Source: Balaenoptera acutorostrata (lineage: Eukaryota > Chordata > Mammalia > Artiodactyla > Balaenopteridae). Taken from it: a stretch of DNA of 64,000 bases. Shown one piece after another: positions 22,562 through 34,349 of this stretch. The stretch is taken from positions 28,915,478-28,979,477 of the forward strand of contig NC_080074.1 of NCBI RefSeq assembly GCF_949987535.1, given 5' to 3'. The notes beneath the pieces are model-generated. The model made no database searches. It saw nothing but the letters and a program-made list of their open reading frames with translations, and had not been told where the DNA came from. Each line of letters begins with the position of its first letter. The first letter of the stretch is position 1. A program made the position numbers and the translations under genes.

Positions 22562-25500
22562 TTAGATACCATATATATGTGTTAGAATACAGTATTTGTT
22601 TTTCTCTTTCTGACTTACTTCACTCTGTATGACAGACTCTAGGTCCATCCACCTCACTACAAATAACTCAATTTCATTTCTTTTTATGGCTGAGTAATAT
22701 TCCATATGTACCACATCTTCTTTATCCATTCATCTGTCGATGGACACTTAGGTTGCTTCCATGTCCTGGCTATTGTAAATAGAGCTGCAATGAACATTGT
22801 GGTACATGACGCTTTTTGAATTATGGTTTGCTCAGGGTGTATGCCCAGTAGTGGGATTGCTGGATCCTATGGTAGTTCTATTTTTAGTTTTTAAAGGAAC
22901 TTCCATACTGTTCTCCATAGTGGCTGTATCAAGTTACATTCCCACCAACAGTGCAAGAGGGTTCCCTTTTCTCCACACCCTCTACAGCACTTATTGTTTG
23001 TAGATTTTTTGATGATGGCCATTCTGACTGGTGTGAGGTGATACCTCATTGTAGTTTTGATTTGCATTTCTCTAATGATTAGTGATGTTGAGCATCCTTT
23101 CATGTGTTTGTTGTCAATATGTATATCTTCTTTGGAGAAATGTCTATTTAAGTCTTCTGCCCATTTTTGGATTGGGTCGTTTGTTGTTTTGTTATTGAGC
23201 TGCATGAGCTGCATGTAAATTTTGGAGATTAATCCTTTGTCAGTTGCTTCATTTCCAAATATTTTCTCCCATTCTGAGGGTTGTCTTTTGGTCTTGTTTA
23301 TGGTTTCCTTTGCTGTGCAAAAGATTTTAAGTTTCATTAGGTCCCATTTGTTTATTTTTGTTTTTATTTCCATTTCTCTAGAAGGTGGGTCAAAAAGGAT
23401 CTTGCTGTGATTTATGTCATAGAGTGTTCTGCCTATGTTTTCTTCTAAGAGTTTTATAGTGTCTGGCCTTACATTTAGGTCTTTAAATCCATTTTGAGTT
23501 TATTTTTGTGTATGGTGTTAAGGAGTGTTCTAATTTCATTCTTTTATATGTAACTGTCCAGTTTTCCCAGCACCACTTATTGAAGAGGCTGTCTTTTCTC
23601 CATTGTATATTCTTGCCTCCTTTATCAAAAATAAGGTGACCATATGTGTGTGGGTTTATCTCTGGGCTTTCTATCCTATTCCATTGATCTATATTTCTGT
23701 TTTTGTGCCAGTACCATACTGTCTTGATTACTGTAGCTTTGTACTATTGTCTGAAGTCCAGGAGCCTGATTCCTCCAGCTCCGTTTTTCTTTCTCAAGAT
23801 TGCTTTGGCTATTCGTCGTCTTTTGTGTTTCCATACAAATTGTGAAATTTTTTGTTCTAGGTCTGTGAAAAATGCCACTGGTAGTTTGATAGGGATTGCA
23901 TTGAATCTGTAGATTGCTTTCAGTAGTAGAGTCATTTTCACAATGTTGATTCTTCCAATCCAAGAGCATGGTATATCTCTGATCTGTTTGTATCATCTTT
24001 AATTTCTTTCATCAGTGTCTTATAGTTTTCTGCATACAGGTCTTTTGTCTCCTTAGGTAGGTTTATTCCTAGATATTTTATTCTTTTTGTTGCAATGGTA
24101 AATGGGAGTGTTTTTTAATTTCACTTTCAGATTTTTCATCATTAGCGTATAGGACTGCAAGAGATTTCTGTGCATTAATTTTGTGTCCTGCTACTTTACC
24201 AAATTCATTGATTAGCTCTAGTAGTTTTCTGGTAGCATGTTTTGGATTCTCTATGTATAGTATCATGTCATCTGCAAACAGTGACAGTTTTACTTCTTCT
24301 TTTCCAGTTTGGATTCCTTTTATTTCTTTTTCTGCTCTGATTGCTGTGGCTGAAACTTCCAAAACTATGTTGAATAATAGTGGTGAGAGTGGACGGCCTT
24401 GTCTTGTTCCTGATCTTAGAGGAAATGGTTTCAGTTTTTCATCATTGACAACGATGTTGGCTGTGGGTTTGTCATATAAGGCCTTTATTATGTTGAGGAA
24501 AGTTCCCTCTATGCCTACTTTCTGGAGGGTTTTTATCATAAATGTGTGTTGAATTTTATTGAAAGATTTTTCTGCATCTATTGAGATGATCATATGGTTT
24601 TTCTCCTTCAGTTTGTTAATATGGTTTATCACATTGATTGATTTGCATATATTGAAGAATCCTTGCATTCCTGGGATAAACCCCACTTGATCAAGGTGTA
24701 TGATCATTTTAATGTGCTGTTGGATTCTGGTTGCTAGTATTTTGTTGAGGATTTTTGCATCTATGTTCATCAGTGATATTGGCCTTTAGTTTTCTTTCTT
24801 TGTGACATCATTGTCTGCTTTTGGTGTCAGGGTGATGGTGGCCTTGTAGAATGAGTTTGGGAGTGTTCCTCCCTCTGCAATATTTTGGAAGAGTTTGAGA
24901 AGGATAGGTGTTAGCTCTTCTCTAAATGTTTGATAGAATTCGCCTGTGAATCCATCTGGTCCTGGGCTTTTGTTTGTTGGAAGATTTTTAATCACAGTCT
25001 CAATTTCAGTGCTTGTGATTGGTCTGTTTAAATTTTCTATTTCTTCCTGGTTCAGTCTCAGAAGGTTGTGCTTTTCTAAGAGTTAGTCCATTTCTTCCAG
25101 GTTGTCCATTTTATTGGCATATGGTTGCTTGTGGTAATCTCTCATGATCCTTTGTATTTCTGTAGTGTCAGTTGTTACTTCTCCTTTTTCATTTCTAATT
25201 CTATTGATTTGAGTCTTCTCCCATTTTTTCTTGATGAGTCTGGCGAATGGTTTCTCAATTTTGTTTATCTTGTCAAAGAACCAGCTTTTAGTTTTATTGA
25301 TCTTTGCTATAGTTTCCTTCATTTCTTTTTCATTTATTTCTGATTTGGTCTTTATGATTTCTTTCCTTCTGCTAACTTTGGGTTTTTTTGTTCTTCTTTC
25401 TCTAATTGCTTTAGGTGTAAGATTAGGTTGTTTTTTTGAGATGTTTCTTGTTTCTTGAGGTAGGATTGTATTGCTATAAACTTCCCTCTTTTAACAGCTT

Positions 25501-26371
25501 TTGCTGCATCCCATAGTTTTGGGTCATTGTGTTTTTATTGTCATTTGTTTCTAGGTATTTTTTGATTTCCTCTTTGATTTCTTCAGTGATCTCTTGGTTA
25601 TTTAGTAGTGTATTGTTTAGCCTCCATGTGTTTGTAGTTTTTACAGTTTTTTTTCCCTGTAATTGATATCTAGTGTCATAGCGTTGTGGTCGGAAAAGAT
25701 ACTTGATACAATTTCAATTTTCTTAAATTTACCAAGGCTTGATTTGTGAGCCAAGATATGATCTATCCTGGAAAATGTTCCATGCTTACTTGAGAAGAAA
25801 GTGTATTCTGTTGTTTTTGGATGGAATGTCCTATAAATATCAATTAAGTCCATCTTGTTTAATGTATCGTTTAAAACTTTTGTTTCCTTATTTATTTTCG
25901 TTTTGGATGATCTGTCCATTGGTGAAAGTGGGGTGTTAAAGTCCCCTACTATGATTGTGTTACTGTCAATTTCCCCTTTTATGGCTGTTAGCATTTGCCT
26001 TATGTATTGAGTGGTCCTATGTTGGGTGCATAAATACTTACAATTGTTATATCTTCTTCTTGGATTGATCCCTTGATCATTATGTAGTGTCCTTCTTTGT
26101 CTCTTGTAATAGTCTTTATTTTAAAGTCTATTCTGTCTGATATGAGAATTGCTACTCCAACTTTCTTTTGATTTCCATTTGCATGGAATATCTTTTTCCA
26201 TCCCCTCACTTTCAGTCTGTATGTGTCCCTAGGTCTGAAGTGGGTCTCTTGTAGACAGCATATATACAGGTCTTGTTTTTGTATCTATTCAGCCAGTCTA
26301 TGTCTTTTGGTTGGAGCATTTAATCCATTTATATTTAAGGTAGTTATCGATATGTATGTTCCTATTACCAT
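22562..26371 (-). pseudogene. L1 ORF2 (endonuclease/reverse transcriptase), broken
   Basis: ORF2p carries an apurinic-type endonuclease, a reverse transcriptase and a C-terminal Cys-rich segment; it nicks target DNA and copies L1 RNA. Visible here are the endonuclease motifs 'GDFNTPLS' and 'SDHNAM' (25641-25994), reverse-transcriptase core 'FADDMILYI' (catalytic Asp pair at about 24267-24272) and a Cys-rich end '[18 protein letters not shown]' (22891-23373). From the start at 26369-26371 to the stop at 22562-22564 is 3,810 bp, the normal size. The conserved segments lie in at least three different frames: changes occur near 26.0 kb, 24.0 kb, between 23.74 and 23.37 kb, and between 22.89 and 22.7 kb. 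In-frame stops also occur, so no functional protein is possible. Confidence 0.93.
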
Positions 26372-26429
26372 TTTCTTAATTGTTTTGGGTTTGTTATTGT
26401 AGGTCTTCTCATTCTCTTGTGTTTCCTGC

Positions 26430-27323
26430 CTAGAGAAGTTCCTTTAGCATTTGTTGTAAAGCTGGTTTGATGGTGCTGAATTCTCTTAACTTTTGCTTGT
26501 CTGCAAAGGTTTTGATTTCTCTGTCAAATCTGAATGAGATCCTGGCTGGGTAGAGTAATCTTGATTGTAGGTTTTTTCCTTTCATCACTTTAAATATGTC
26601 CTGCCACTCCCTTCTGCCTTGCAGAGTTTCTGCTGAAAGATCAGCTGTAAACCTTATGGGGATTCCCTTGTATGTTACTTGTTGTTTTTCCCTTGCTGCT
26701 TTTAATATTTTTTCTTTGTATTTAATTTTTGATAGTTTGATTAATATGTGTCTTGGCCTGTTTATCCTTGGATTTATCCTGTATGGGACTCTCTGTGCTT
26801 CCTGGACTTGATTGACTATTTCCTTTCCCATATTAGTGAAGTTTTCAACTATAATCTCTTCAAATATTTTCTCAGTCCCTTTCTTTTTCTCTTCTTCTTC
26901 TGGGACCCCTATACTTCAAATGTTGGTGTGTTTAATGGTGTCCCAGAGGTCTCTGAGACTGTCCTCAATTCTTTTCATCCTTTTTTCTTTATTCTGCTCT
27001 ACAATAGTTATTTCCACTGTTTTATCTTCCAGGTCACTTATCCGTTCTTCTGCCTCAGTTATTCTGCTATTGATTCCTTCTAGAGAATTTTAAGTTTCAT
27101 TTATTGTGTTGTTCATCATTGTGTGTTTGCTCTTTATTTCTTCTAGGTCCTTGTTAAACGTTTCTTGTATTTTCTCCATTCCATTTCCAAGATTTTAGAT
27201 CATCTTTACTATCAGTACTCTGAATTCTTTTTCAGGTAGACTGCCTATTTCCTCTTCATTTGTTCTGTCTGGTGGGTTTTTACCTTGCTCCTTCATCTGC
27301 TGTGTGTTTCTCTGTCTTCTCAT
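26430..27323 (-). pseudogene. L1 ORF1 (RNA-binding protein), broken by stops
   Basis: ORF1p is the trimeric RNA-binding chaperone of the L1 particle. The frame runs unshifted for 894 bp (297 codons plus stop), with a polar N-terminal part ('NPPDRTNEEEIGSLPEKEF'), a coiled-coil-like middle and the RRM/C-terminal part ('IDRPRHILIKLSK'-like stretch, 'FADKQKLREFS'). Three in-frame stops break it: TAA at 27195-27197 (apparently from CAA), TAA at 27090-27092 and TGA at 26916-26918. There is no net frameshift. ORF1 precedes ORF2 by about 58 bp, as expected for L1. Confidence 0.9.
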
Positions 27324-27829
27324 TTTGCTTAACTTACTGTGCTTGGGGTCTCCTTTTCGCAGCCTATAGGTTCGTAGTTCCGGTTGTTTTTGGTGTCTGC
27401 CCCCAGTGGGTAAGGTTTGTTCAGTGGGTTGTGTAGGCTTCCTGGTGGAGGGGACTGGTGCCTGTTTCTGGTGAATGAGGCTCGATCTTGTCTTTCTGGT
27501 GGGCAGGATCATGCCTGATGGTGTGTTTGGGTGTCTGTGACATTATGATTTTAGGCAGCCTCTCTGCTAATGAGTGGGATTGTGTTCCTGTCTTGCTAGT
27601 TTGGCATGTGGTGTCTAGCACTGTAGCTTATTGGTCATTGAGTGGAGCTGGGTCTTAACATTGAGATGGAGATCTCTGGGAGAGCTTTCGCCATTTGATA
27701 TTACGTGGAGCTGGGAGGTCTCTGGTGGACCAATGTCCTGAACTCAGATATCCCACCTCAGAGGCACAGGCCTGACACCCAGCCAGACCATCAAGACCCT
27801 GTCAGCCACACAGCTCAGAAGAGAAGGGA

Positions 27830-27921
27830 GAAAAAAAGAAAGAAAGAAAGAAAGAAAAATAAAATAAAGTTAATAAAATAAAAAATAATTATTAAAAATT
27901 TTAAAAAATTAATAAGTATTA

Positions 27922-27952
<31 letters not shown>
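27830..27952. repeat. GAAA/A-rich microsatellite tract inside L1 5' UTR
   Basis: Two (AAAG)n blocks (about 27833-27857 and 27924-27950) separated by an A/T-only spacer. The tract splits the L1 5' UTR just upstream of ORF1. Confidence 0.8.
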
Positions 27953-27954
<2 letters not shown>

Positions 27955-29747
27955 AAGTAAGAAGAGAGCAACCAAACGAAAACACAAATCCACCAATGAT
28001 AACAAGTGCTAAAAAACTATACTAAAAACAAAAACAAAAACAAAAAACGGACAGGCAGAACCATAGGACAAATGGTAAAAGCAAAGCTATGCTGACAAAA
28101 TCACACGAAGTCCACTGTCTCAATTTTGGGAAGATTCGTTGTCTATTCAGGTATTCCAGAGATGCAGGGTACATCAAGTTGATTGTAGAGATTTAACCCA
28201 CTGCTCCTGAGGCTGCTGGGAGAGATTTCCCTTTCTCTTCTTTGTTCCCACAGCTCCTGGGGTTCAGCTTTGGATTTGGCCCCACCTCTACGTGTAGGTC
28301 ACCTGAGGGCGTCTGTTCTTCGCTCACACAGGACGGGGTTAAAGGAGCAGCTGCTTCAGGGGCTCTGGCTCACTCAGGCCGGGGGGAGGGAGGGGTACAG
28401 AGGAGGCGGGGTGAGCCTGCGGTGGCAGAGGCCAGAGTGACATTGCACCAGCCTGAGGCGTGCCATGCGTTCTCCCGGGGAAGTTGTCCCTGGATCACGG
28501 GACCCTGGCAGTGGCAGGCTGCACAGGCTCCCAGGAGGGGAGGTGTGGATAGTGACCTGTGCTTGCACACAGGCTTCTTGGTGGCCGCAGCAGCAGCCTT
28601 AGCGTTTCATGCCTGTCTCTGGTGTCCGCACTGATATCCGTGGTGCCTGTCTCTGGAGCTCGTTTAGGCAGTGCTCTGAATCCCCTCTCCTTGCGCACCC
28701 TGAAACAATGGTTTCTTCCCTCTTAGGCAGGTCCGGACTTTTTCCTAGACTCCCTCCCAGGTAGCTGTGGTGCACTAAGCCCCCTTCAGGCCATGTTCAT
28801 GCAGCCAACCCCAGTCCTCTCCCTGGGATCTGACCTCCGAAGCCCGAGCCTCAGCTCCCAGCCCCCACCTGCACTGGCGGGTGAGCAGACAAGCCTCTCA
28901 GGCTGGTGAGTGCAGGTCGGCACAGATCCTCTGTGCAGGAATCTCTCCACTTTGCCCTCTGCACCCCTGTTGCTGCGCTGTCCTCCATGGCTCCGAAGCT
29001 TCCCCCGCCCTGCCACCCACCGTCTCCGCCAGTGAAGGGGCTTCCTAGTGTGTGGAAACTTTTCCTCCTTCACAGCTCCCTCCCAGAGGTGCAGGTCCCA
29101 TCCCTATTCTTTTGTCTCTGTTTTTTCTTTTTTTTGTTTTTGCCCTAACCAGGTATGTGGGGAGTTTCTTGCCTTTTGGGAAGTCTGAGGTCTTCTGCCA
29201 GCATTCAGTAGGTATTCTGTTGGAGCCGTTCCATATGTAGATGTATCTCTGATGTATTTGTGGGGAAGAAGGTGATCTCCACGTCTTACACCTCCACCAT
29301 CTTGAAGGTCTCCAGCCAGTACCTTATTAATCAGTCAAGTTTGTGGAATGAACTTATGAACACCACAGAACACTTATACATCAGACATTTAACAGTGAAC
29401 TTATTCTCAGCTCTTGTTGGGAGGGTCAAATTAAGACTGCACTACCTGAAGCATGTTTCCCTGAACGTTTTATATAAGTATGTAAAATTGTTCCATATTA
29501 TAAATTGATAAATTTATCAGAATTTAATGCTAGTACAATTTTGGGGGAATAGAGTCCTTTTTTTTAGTTAGCAAGAGCAAAATACTTTGTTGTGTTTCTC
29601 TTTTTCCTGGACGCCACAAAGCTCAAAAGTAAATATATTGCTTATTTACAGGAATGTTCTCCAAACCCAGATTCTTGGTAAAAATTCTTTCTACTTTCTT
29701 TACATGGCATATTAGGCCTTTTATTTACTTATTTTTAAAATCTGTTA

Positions 29748-29900
29748 TTATGTAACAACCTAAGTGGGAAAAGAATTTGAGAAAGAGTAGATACATGTAT
29801 ATGTGTAACTGAATCACTTTGCTGTATACCTGAAACTAACGCAACATTGTTAATAAACTATACGCTAATATAAAATTAAAAGTTAACATAAAAAAATTTA
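29748..29900 (+). mobile_element. Very short 5'-truncated L1 insertion
   Basis: L1 3' end ('gctgtatacctgaaactaac...') plus A-rich tail, only 153 bp. Exact duplication 'aaaatctgtta' lies at 29737-29747 and 29901-29911. Confidence 0.85.
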
Positions 29901-30082
29901 AAAATCTGTTAGATATTTGCTTCAAATCAAGTTGCCTCAATTTTGAGTAATTATATTTTGATCCTGTTGAAGATATAACTTTTCTCATTGGAGTAAGTCC
30001 AGAAAAATATATAAATAGCACATCTTGAGCCATACCTGAACAATTGCTAAGAATGGAAGCTACAACCAGGCTCAGATGGTTC

Positions 30083-30455
30083 CTGTTTTTGTTTTAATTG
30101 ATTAATTTATTTATTTATTTATTCATTTATTTTTGGCTGCATTGGGTCTTCATTGCTGTGTGCGGGCTTTCTCTAGTGGCAGCGAGTGGGGGCTACTCTT
30201 CGTTGTGGTGCTTGGGCTTCTCATTGAGGTGGCTTCTCTTGTTGCAGAGCATGGGCTCTAGGCACATGGACTTCAGTAGTTGAGGCACGTGGTCTCAGTA
30301 GTTGTGGCTCACAGGCTCTAGAGTGCAGGCTCAATAGTTCTGGCGCACGGGCTTAGTTGCTCCGTGGCGTGTGGGATCTTTGCGGACCAGGGCTCAAACC
30401 CATGTCCCCTGCATTGGCAGGCGGATTCTTAACCACTGCGCCACCAGGGAAGTCC
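30083..30455 (-). mobile_element. CHR-type SINE, long older form
   Basis: Reverse-oriented; (TTTA)n at the low end, 'ccaccagggaagtcc' at the high end. The duplication is imperfect ('ctcagatggttc' at 30071, 'ctcaggtggttc' at 30460). Confidence 0.92.
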
Positions 30456-30469
30456 AAGACTCAGGTGGT

Positions 30470-31822
30470 TCTGAGTGTCCTGAATGAAATTATATGATGG
30501 CCTTAGGCGTGGGAAAGAGAGGTTGGGGAGGGTAGATGTCCTTGAAGTCGCTCTTTTTTTAAAAAAGCAGCAAAATAAACTGGAGTCGGTTATCCACTCC
30601 TCATGAAATTCGAACAACTTATTAGTACACTGTGGAAGCAACTAGGCAAAACTCAGCTTCTTGTGCCATAAGTGGGGGGCGTAGCCTTGCCTGTGTGTAT
30701 CCAGTTTGAAAACTAGGACCTGCTGGGTCAATTCTTGCTTCCCTGATAGGCAGGTTTTCAAGTTACTTCCCTAAATAGAGCAGGGGGTTGGGGGTGGATG
30801 GGAGAGGAGGTGACTTAAAGGAAATCATCCCTTTAGGAGGTGGGGGAACTTAATCATAGCTCTGCACTTTCTTCAGATTATTAAACAATGAGTGTTTATG
30901 AAATCAAGAAAAATATTTCCCCCCCAGAGTTTTCTTTTCAAAGAGTTCTCTGTGTGCTCTGGCTAATTTAAAAAGAACCCCATAGGGTGCTTATTTTTTT
31001 ACACATATATTGCCAGAGTAGTTCCTGTTTTGGTTTAAATGTGTTCCTTCTTTTTAGTCAGATGAAAGAGAACTTTCTTTAAAAAGAATTTGTCTGCTGA
31101 TTCTGTTTGTTCGAATGAGCCTAAATAAAACTTCTGTTAAGAGTTTAACTGTTGAGCTAAGTCCTCTCAGCTAAATTATCTGGAAATTTTCATTCTTAGT
31201 TGGACTATGTAACTAGAGTGTTCTTATTACCCTCTTTCCTACCTGAAATGTCTGCCTCCCCCGAGGACTCCTCTGAAGTAAATGTATTGAGGAAAGGGCT
31301 TTTTCCCTCAATTCAGTTAGCTTACTCCTCATGAAATGTGATATTAGGGTGTGGGTGTGTGGAATATGCTAGGCACCATAAGTGAGCAAGTCATTAATTC
31401 TGCACCAGGCAATGGCCTGGGAGAGGAATGACTAGGTCAACCTATGGAGAAATGACATCTTGAAGGCTTTGGAGATGGTGACAAATGTCTAAAGGAGAAG
31501 AGCCGTGGAAAGAGGATATAGAAGCCCCCAAAGTTGTCCCCCATCAGCCTAGCATGCAACTATAACATGAAGCTTTCTTAATGCAGAGTTTCAGTCAAGA
31601 GGAAGTTCTGGGATGATACAACAGGAAAAATAATTAAACAATCAAGCAAACAAAGAAACAAATAAATAATTCTTTGATACATGCTGAACATGGATGAAAC
31701 TCAGAAATGTTATGCTAAGTGGAAGAAGTCTGATATAAGAGCCTGGAACAGGAGAGAAAGGTGCAGGGCACAACCATTAAAAGAATGACATAGCCCTTGA
31801 GGATGCAACATAAACTGGTTAG
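30470..31822. other. Intergenic DNA, no gene seen
   Basis: No exon or clear repeat. A T7/A6 run around 30553 and a C6 run near 30920 are the only low-complexity features. Confidence 0.5.
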
Positions 31823-31826
31823 AACC

Positions 31827-32289
31827 TGTTAGGTCCAAGATGGCAGAAGATTTGACTTCCAGTAGACCTCAAGCCTCATTATGTGCTCATTGTAATATAT
31901 CAGCATGCTAAATGACACACCCATAGGCGCCATGACAGTTCCAAGGCCGACCACAGAAGGCCAAAAAGTGGGCAGTGGCCAAATTCCTGGAAATCCCTGC
32001 CCCTTCTCCAAAATAGTTGGAATAATCCTCCCATTCGTTAGCCTGTAACATTACCCAGCCCATAAAAACTAACCGCCCAGATTTGGGAGCCACTCTAGCC
32101 TTCTGAGACAGACTGCATTCTGCCTATGGAATGTGTATCTCTCTAAATAAACCTGCTCTCACTTACTATGGCTTGCTCTTGAATTCTTTCCTGCAGGAAG
32201 CCAAGGACCCTCACTTGGTAGCCCATCCCAGCGCCTTGCCTGAGACTTGCGACATGACCGTCCTCTCTGTGCCCCATTCTCCTGCAACA
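31827..32289 (+). mobile_element. Probable solo ERV LTR
   Basis: About 463 bp starting TGTTAGG and ending CAACA. It has a TATA-like 'cccataaaaact', then 'tctctaaataaacctgctct' (poly(A) signal) and a C/T-rich R-U5-like end. The possible 4-bp duplication has one mismatch (aacc/agcc). No retroviral coding region is attached. The class (ERV1-like) is inferred from layout. Confidence 0.65.
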
Positions 32290-32309
32290 AGCCCATTTAT
32301 TGCATGATT

Positions 32310-32552
32310 TCCTGTATATAAAATGTCCAGAATGGGCAAATCTATAGAGACAGTAAGAAAGTTAGTGGTTTCCTGGGGTGGGGAGGGCCAGGGGTAAGAT
32401 TGAGATTTTGTTGAGGGAGATGAAAATGTTCTGAAACTGATTGTGGTGATGGCTGGACAAGTTGATAAATTATCTCAAAATCATTGAATGGTACACTTGA
32501 AATGGGTGAATTTTATGATATGTAAAATATATCTCAATAAAGCTATTTTTAA
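32310..32552 (+). mobile_element. Old L1 3' end (L1M type)
   Basis: 'gtttcctggggtggggaggg', 'gatggctggacaagttgata', 'gaatggtacacttgaaatgg' and 'atatatctcaataaagct' are in the order of ancient mammalian L1M 3' ends. Confidence 0.8.
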
Positions 32553-33852
32553 AAAAGGAGAGATCATCTATTCAAAGGGACTAAGGATAGAACTTTCAAG
32601 GATAAAGATGGAAGTGCTCATCTTAACTCTCATAGCCCCCATCACCTAAAGATTATACAGACAGCTTTGTTTCTACAAGGGAGAAGACCATGAAATGAAC
32701 CATTCGTGAGTGCTTTAATGCTGTGTCTCTTACTACTGTTTCAATGTTTGAAGTCTACTTGTGCAATAAATAGCAAGGTCAGACATTAAAAACAACAGGG
32801 AGATGGACCATTCCTTGAGTTTGAAGGTGGTCATCACAGTCAGAATTCAAATAAGTTCTCAGAAGATGAGAATGTTTCCTACATTTTGCTGAAAATGATG
32901 AAAAGATTTAAAGAAGAGGCCTTTACTAAGAAACATGCAAATATAGAATGTTTTCAACACATGCAGTAATGCTAATAAAGGATCCTTCGCTTTCACATTC
33001 ATCTAAATTAAACTGTAAACATTATCTAGGCTGAAGATTGCTTCTGCTTCATTTACAAGTATTTACTAAACAAATGGCTAAGGACACAAGGTAATGGGAA
33101 GTTTCTTACTTTATCCCCTTTGGAAAATAAATGCAATTTGACATGTTAATCATAGCCCCCCCTTCCTTTTTTTATTTCTTTAGAGGACTTCTCCATAGCT
33201 AGAATATAGTCTTTTCAGGAATTTGAATCAGTCTAACTCACTATGCCCCATAAATGATACATCCTAAATTGCATTTTCCAGTGGGATTTCAACCCTTGAA
33301 TTCCTGCTAAAGTATACCAAAATGCATGATGGTTTCCACAATCATGTTGGGCATCTATATGTAGGACCTCTATGTTTATTTTTTTTATTGCACTTACTTT
33401 TGCAACTTGAGTGAGGCTTTGTTTTAGTTGGACATTTAGTTTTAAAGGGATGCCATGACATTACTTAATGCTAATCTGCTTTGAGATTTTAAATTCAAGT
33501 TCCTTAAAAAGGGCAAGTTGCTGCTTTTCTTAGAAGTGAAAATAAAAGCATGGACTATGCCAACATTTGATTAGATGATTATTTCACCAAGCTTCCTGAG
33601 TATTATCTTCTCTCTTTAGAGTAACATATGGACATCACTTTATATTCTCAGAAGCTGAGAAAAATTCATTTTACCTAGACTGAAGAACCTCAGAAAAGCA
33701 AATAACCACTCACTTAAAATTTATTTGATACTTAAAGGCAGTTTTTACATATTAAATTAGTTTTTTTTTTTTTTTTAAGGTACAAGATTTCTGTTTGAGA
33801 TAGTATATGCCTGGATAAGAAGTTTGTTTGCCAGCTTTAAATTACAGAATTT
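32553..33852. other. Intergenic DNA, no gene seen
   Basis: Unique-looking AT-rich sequence, no supported feature. Confidence 0.5.
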
Positions 33853-33864
33853 TGCCATTACTTT

Positions 33865-34184
33865 TTTTGTTGTTGTTATAAATAGATTTTTTTTTAATTT
33901 ATTTTATTTATTTTTTATTTTTGGCTGTGTTGGGTCTTCGTTTCTGTGCGAGGGCTTTCTCTAGCTGCGGCGAGCGGGGTCCACTCTTCATCGCGGTGCG
34001 CGGGCCTCTCACTGTCGCGGCCTCTCTTGTTGCGGAGCACAGGCTCCAGATGCGCAGGCTCAGTAGTTGTGGCTCACGGGCCCAGTTGCTCCGCGGCATG
34101 AGGGATCTTCCCAGACCAGGGCTCGAACCCGTGTCCCCTGCATTGGCAGGCAGATTCTCAACCACTGCGCCACCAGGGAAGCCC
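33865..34184 (-). mobile_element. CHR-type SINE, young subfamily
   Basis: Reverse-oriented, little diverged. Duplication 'tgccattacttt' is exact (33853-33864, 34185-34196). Frames of 85 and 104 codons across it are SINE read-through. Confidence 0.95.
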
Positions 34185-34204
34185 TGCCATTACTTTCTTT
34201 ACAG

Positions 34205-34345
34205 CAGTTGTTCTGAAACATTACTGTCTAAATAGTTGAACCCCACTCCTAGAGTTTCTGATTTAGTAGGTCTAGTTTGCATTTCTGTCAGTTTCCTGGG
34301 GTGATGTTGAGATGGCTGGTCTGGGGACCACGCTTTGAAACCCCA
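34205..34345 (+). mobile_element. hAT MITE remnant (MER5A-like)
   Basis: 'cccactcctagagtttctgatttagtaggtc' style wording followed by 'ggtctggggaccacgctttg' matches the MER5A layout. Confidence 0.7.
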
Positions 34346-34349
34346 CTGC

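Larger units (their letters stand above)
22189..29313 (-). mobile_element. Full-length LINE-1 (L1), inactivated
   Basis: A 7.1-kb L1 read on the - strand: 5' UTR (about 29313-27324), ORF1 (27323-26430), ORF2 (26371-22562), 3' UTR and A-rich end (22561-22189). It is bounded by an exact 16-bp target-site duplication 'agccagtaccttatta' at 22173-22188 and 29314-29329. The target TTATT/AA resembles the L1 endonuclease consensus. The 5' UTR has a GC-rich block (about 28.2-29.1 kb) that would hold the internal promoter and an A-rich GAAA tract at 27.83-27.96 kb. Both reading frames are broken, so it cannot move by itself. All open frames on the + strand across this interval are antisense shadows. 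Confidence 0.96.

Noticed and set aside
24181..24552. 123-codon + strand frame
   Set aside because: Antisense of L1 ORF2 reverse transcriptase; no independent coding evidence.
27833..27952. Regularly spaced GAAA blocks that might suggest an array
   Set aside because: Simple microsatellite slippage inside the L1 5' UTR; not a CRISPR-like repeat-spacer array.
28242..28634. 130-codon + strand frame with GC-rich coding look
   Set aside because: Lies wholly in the GC-rich L1 5' UTR, antisense to the element.
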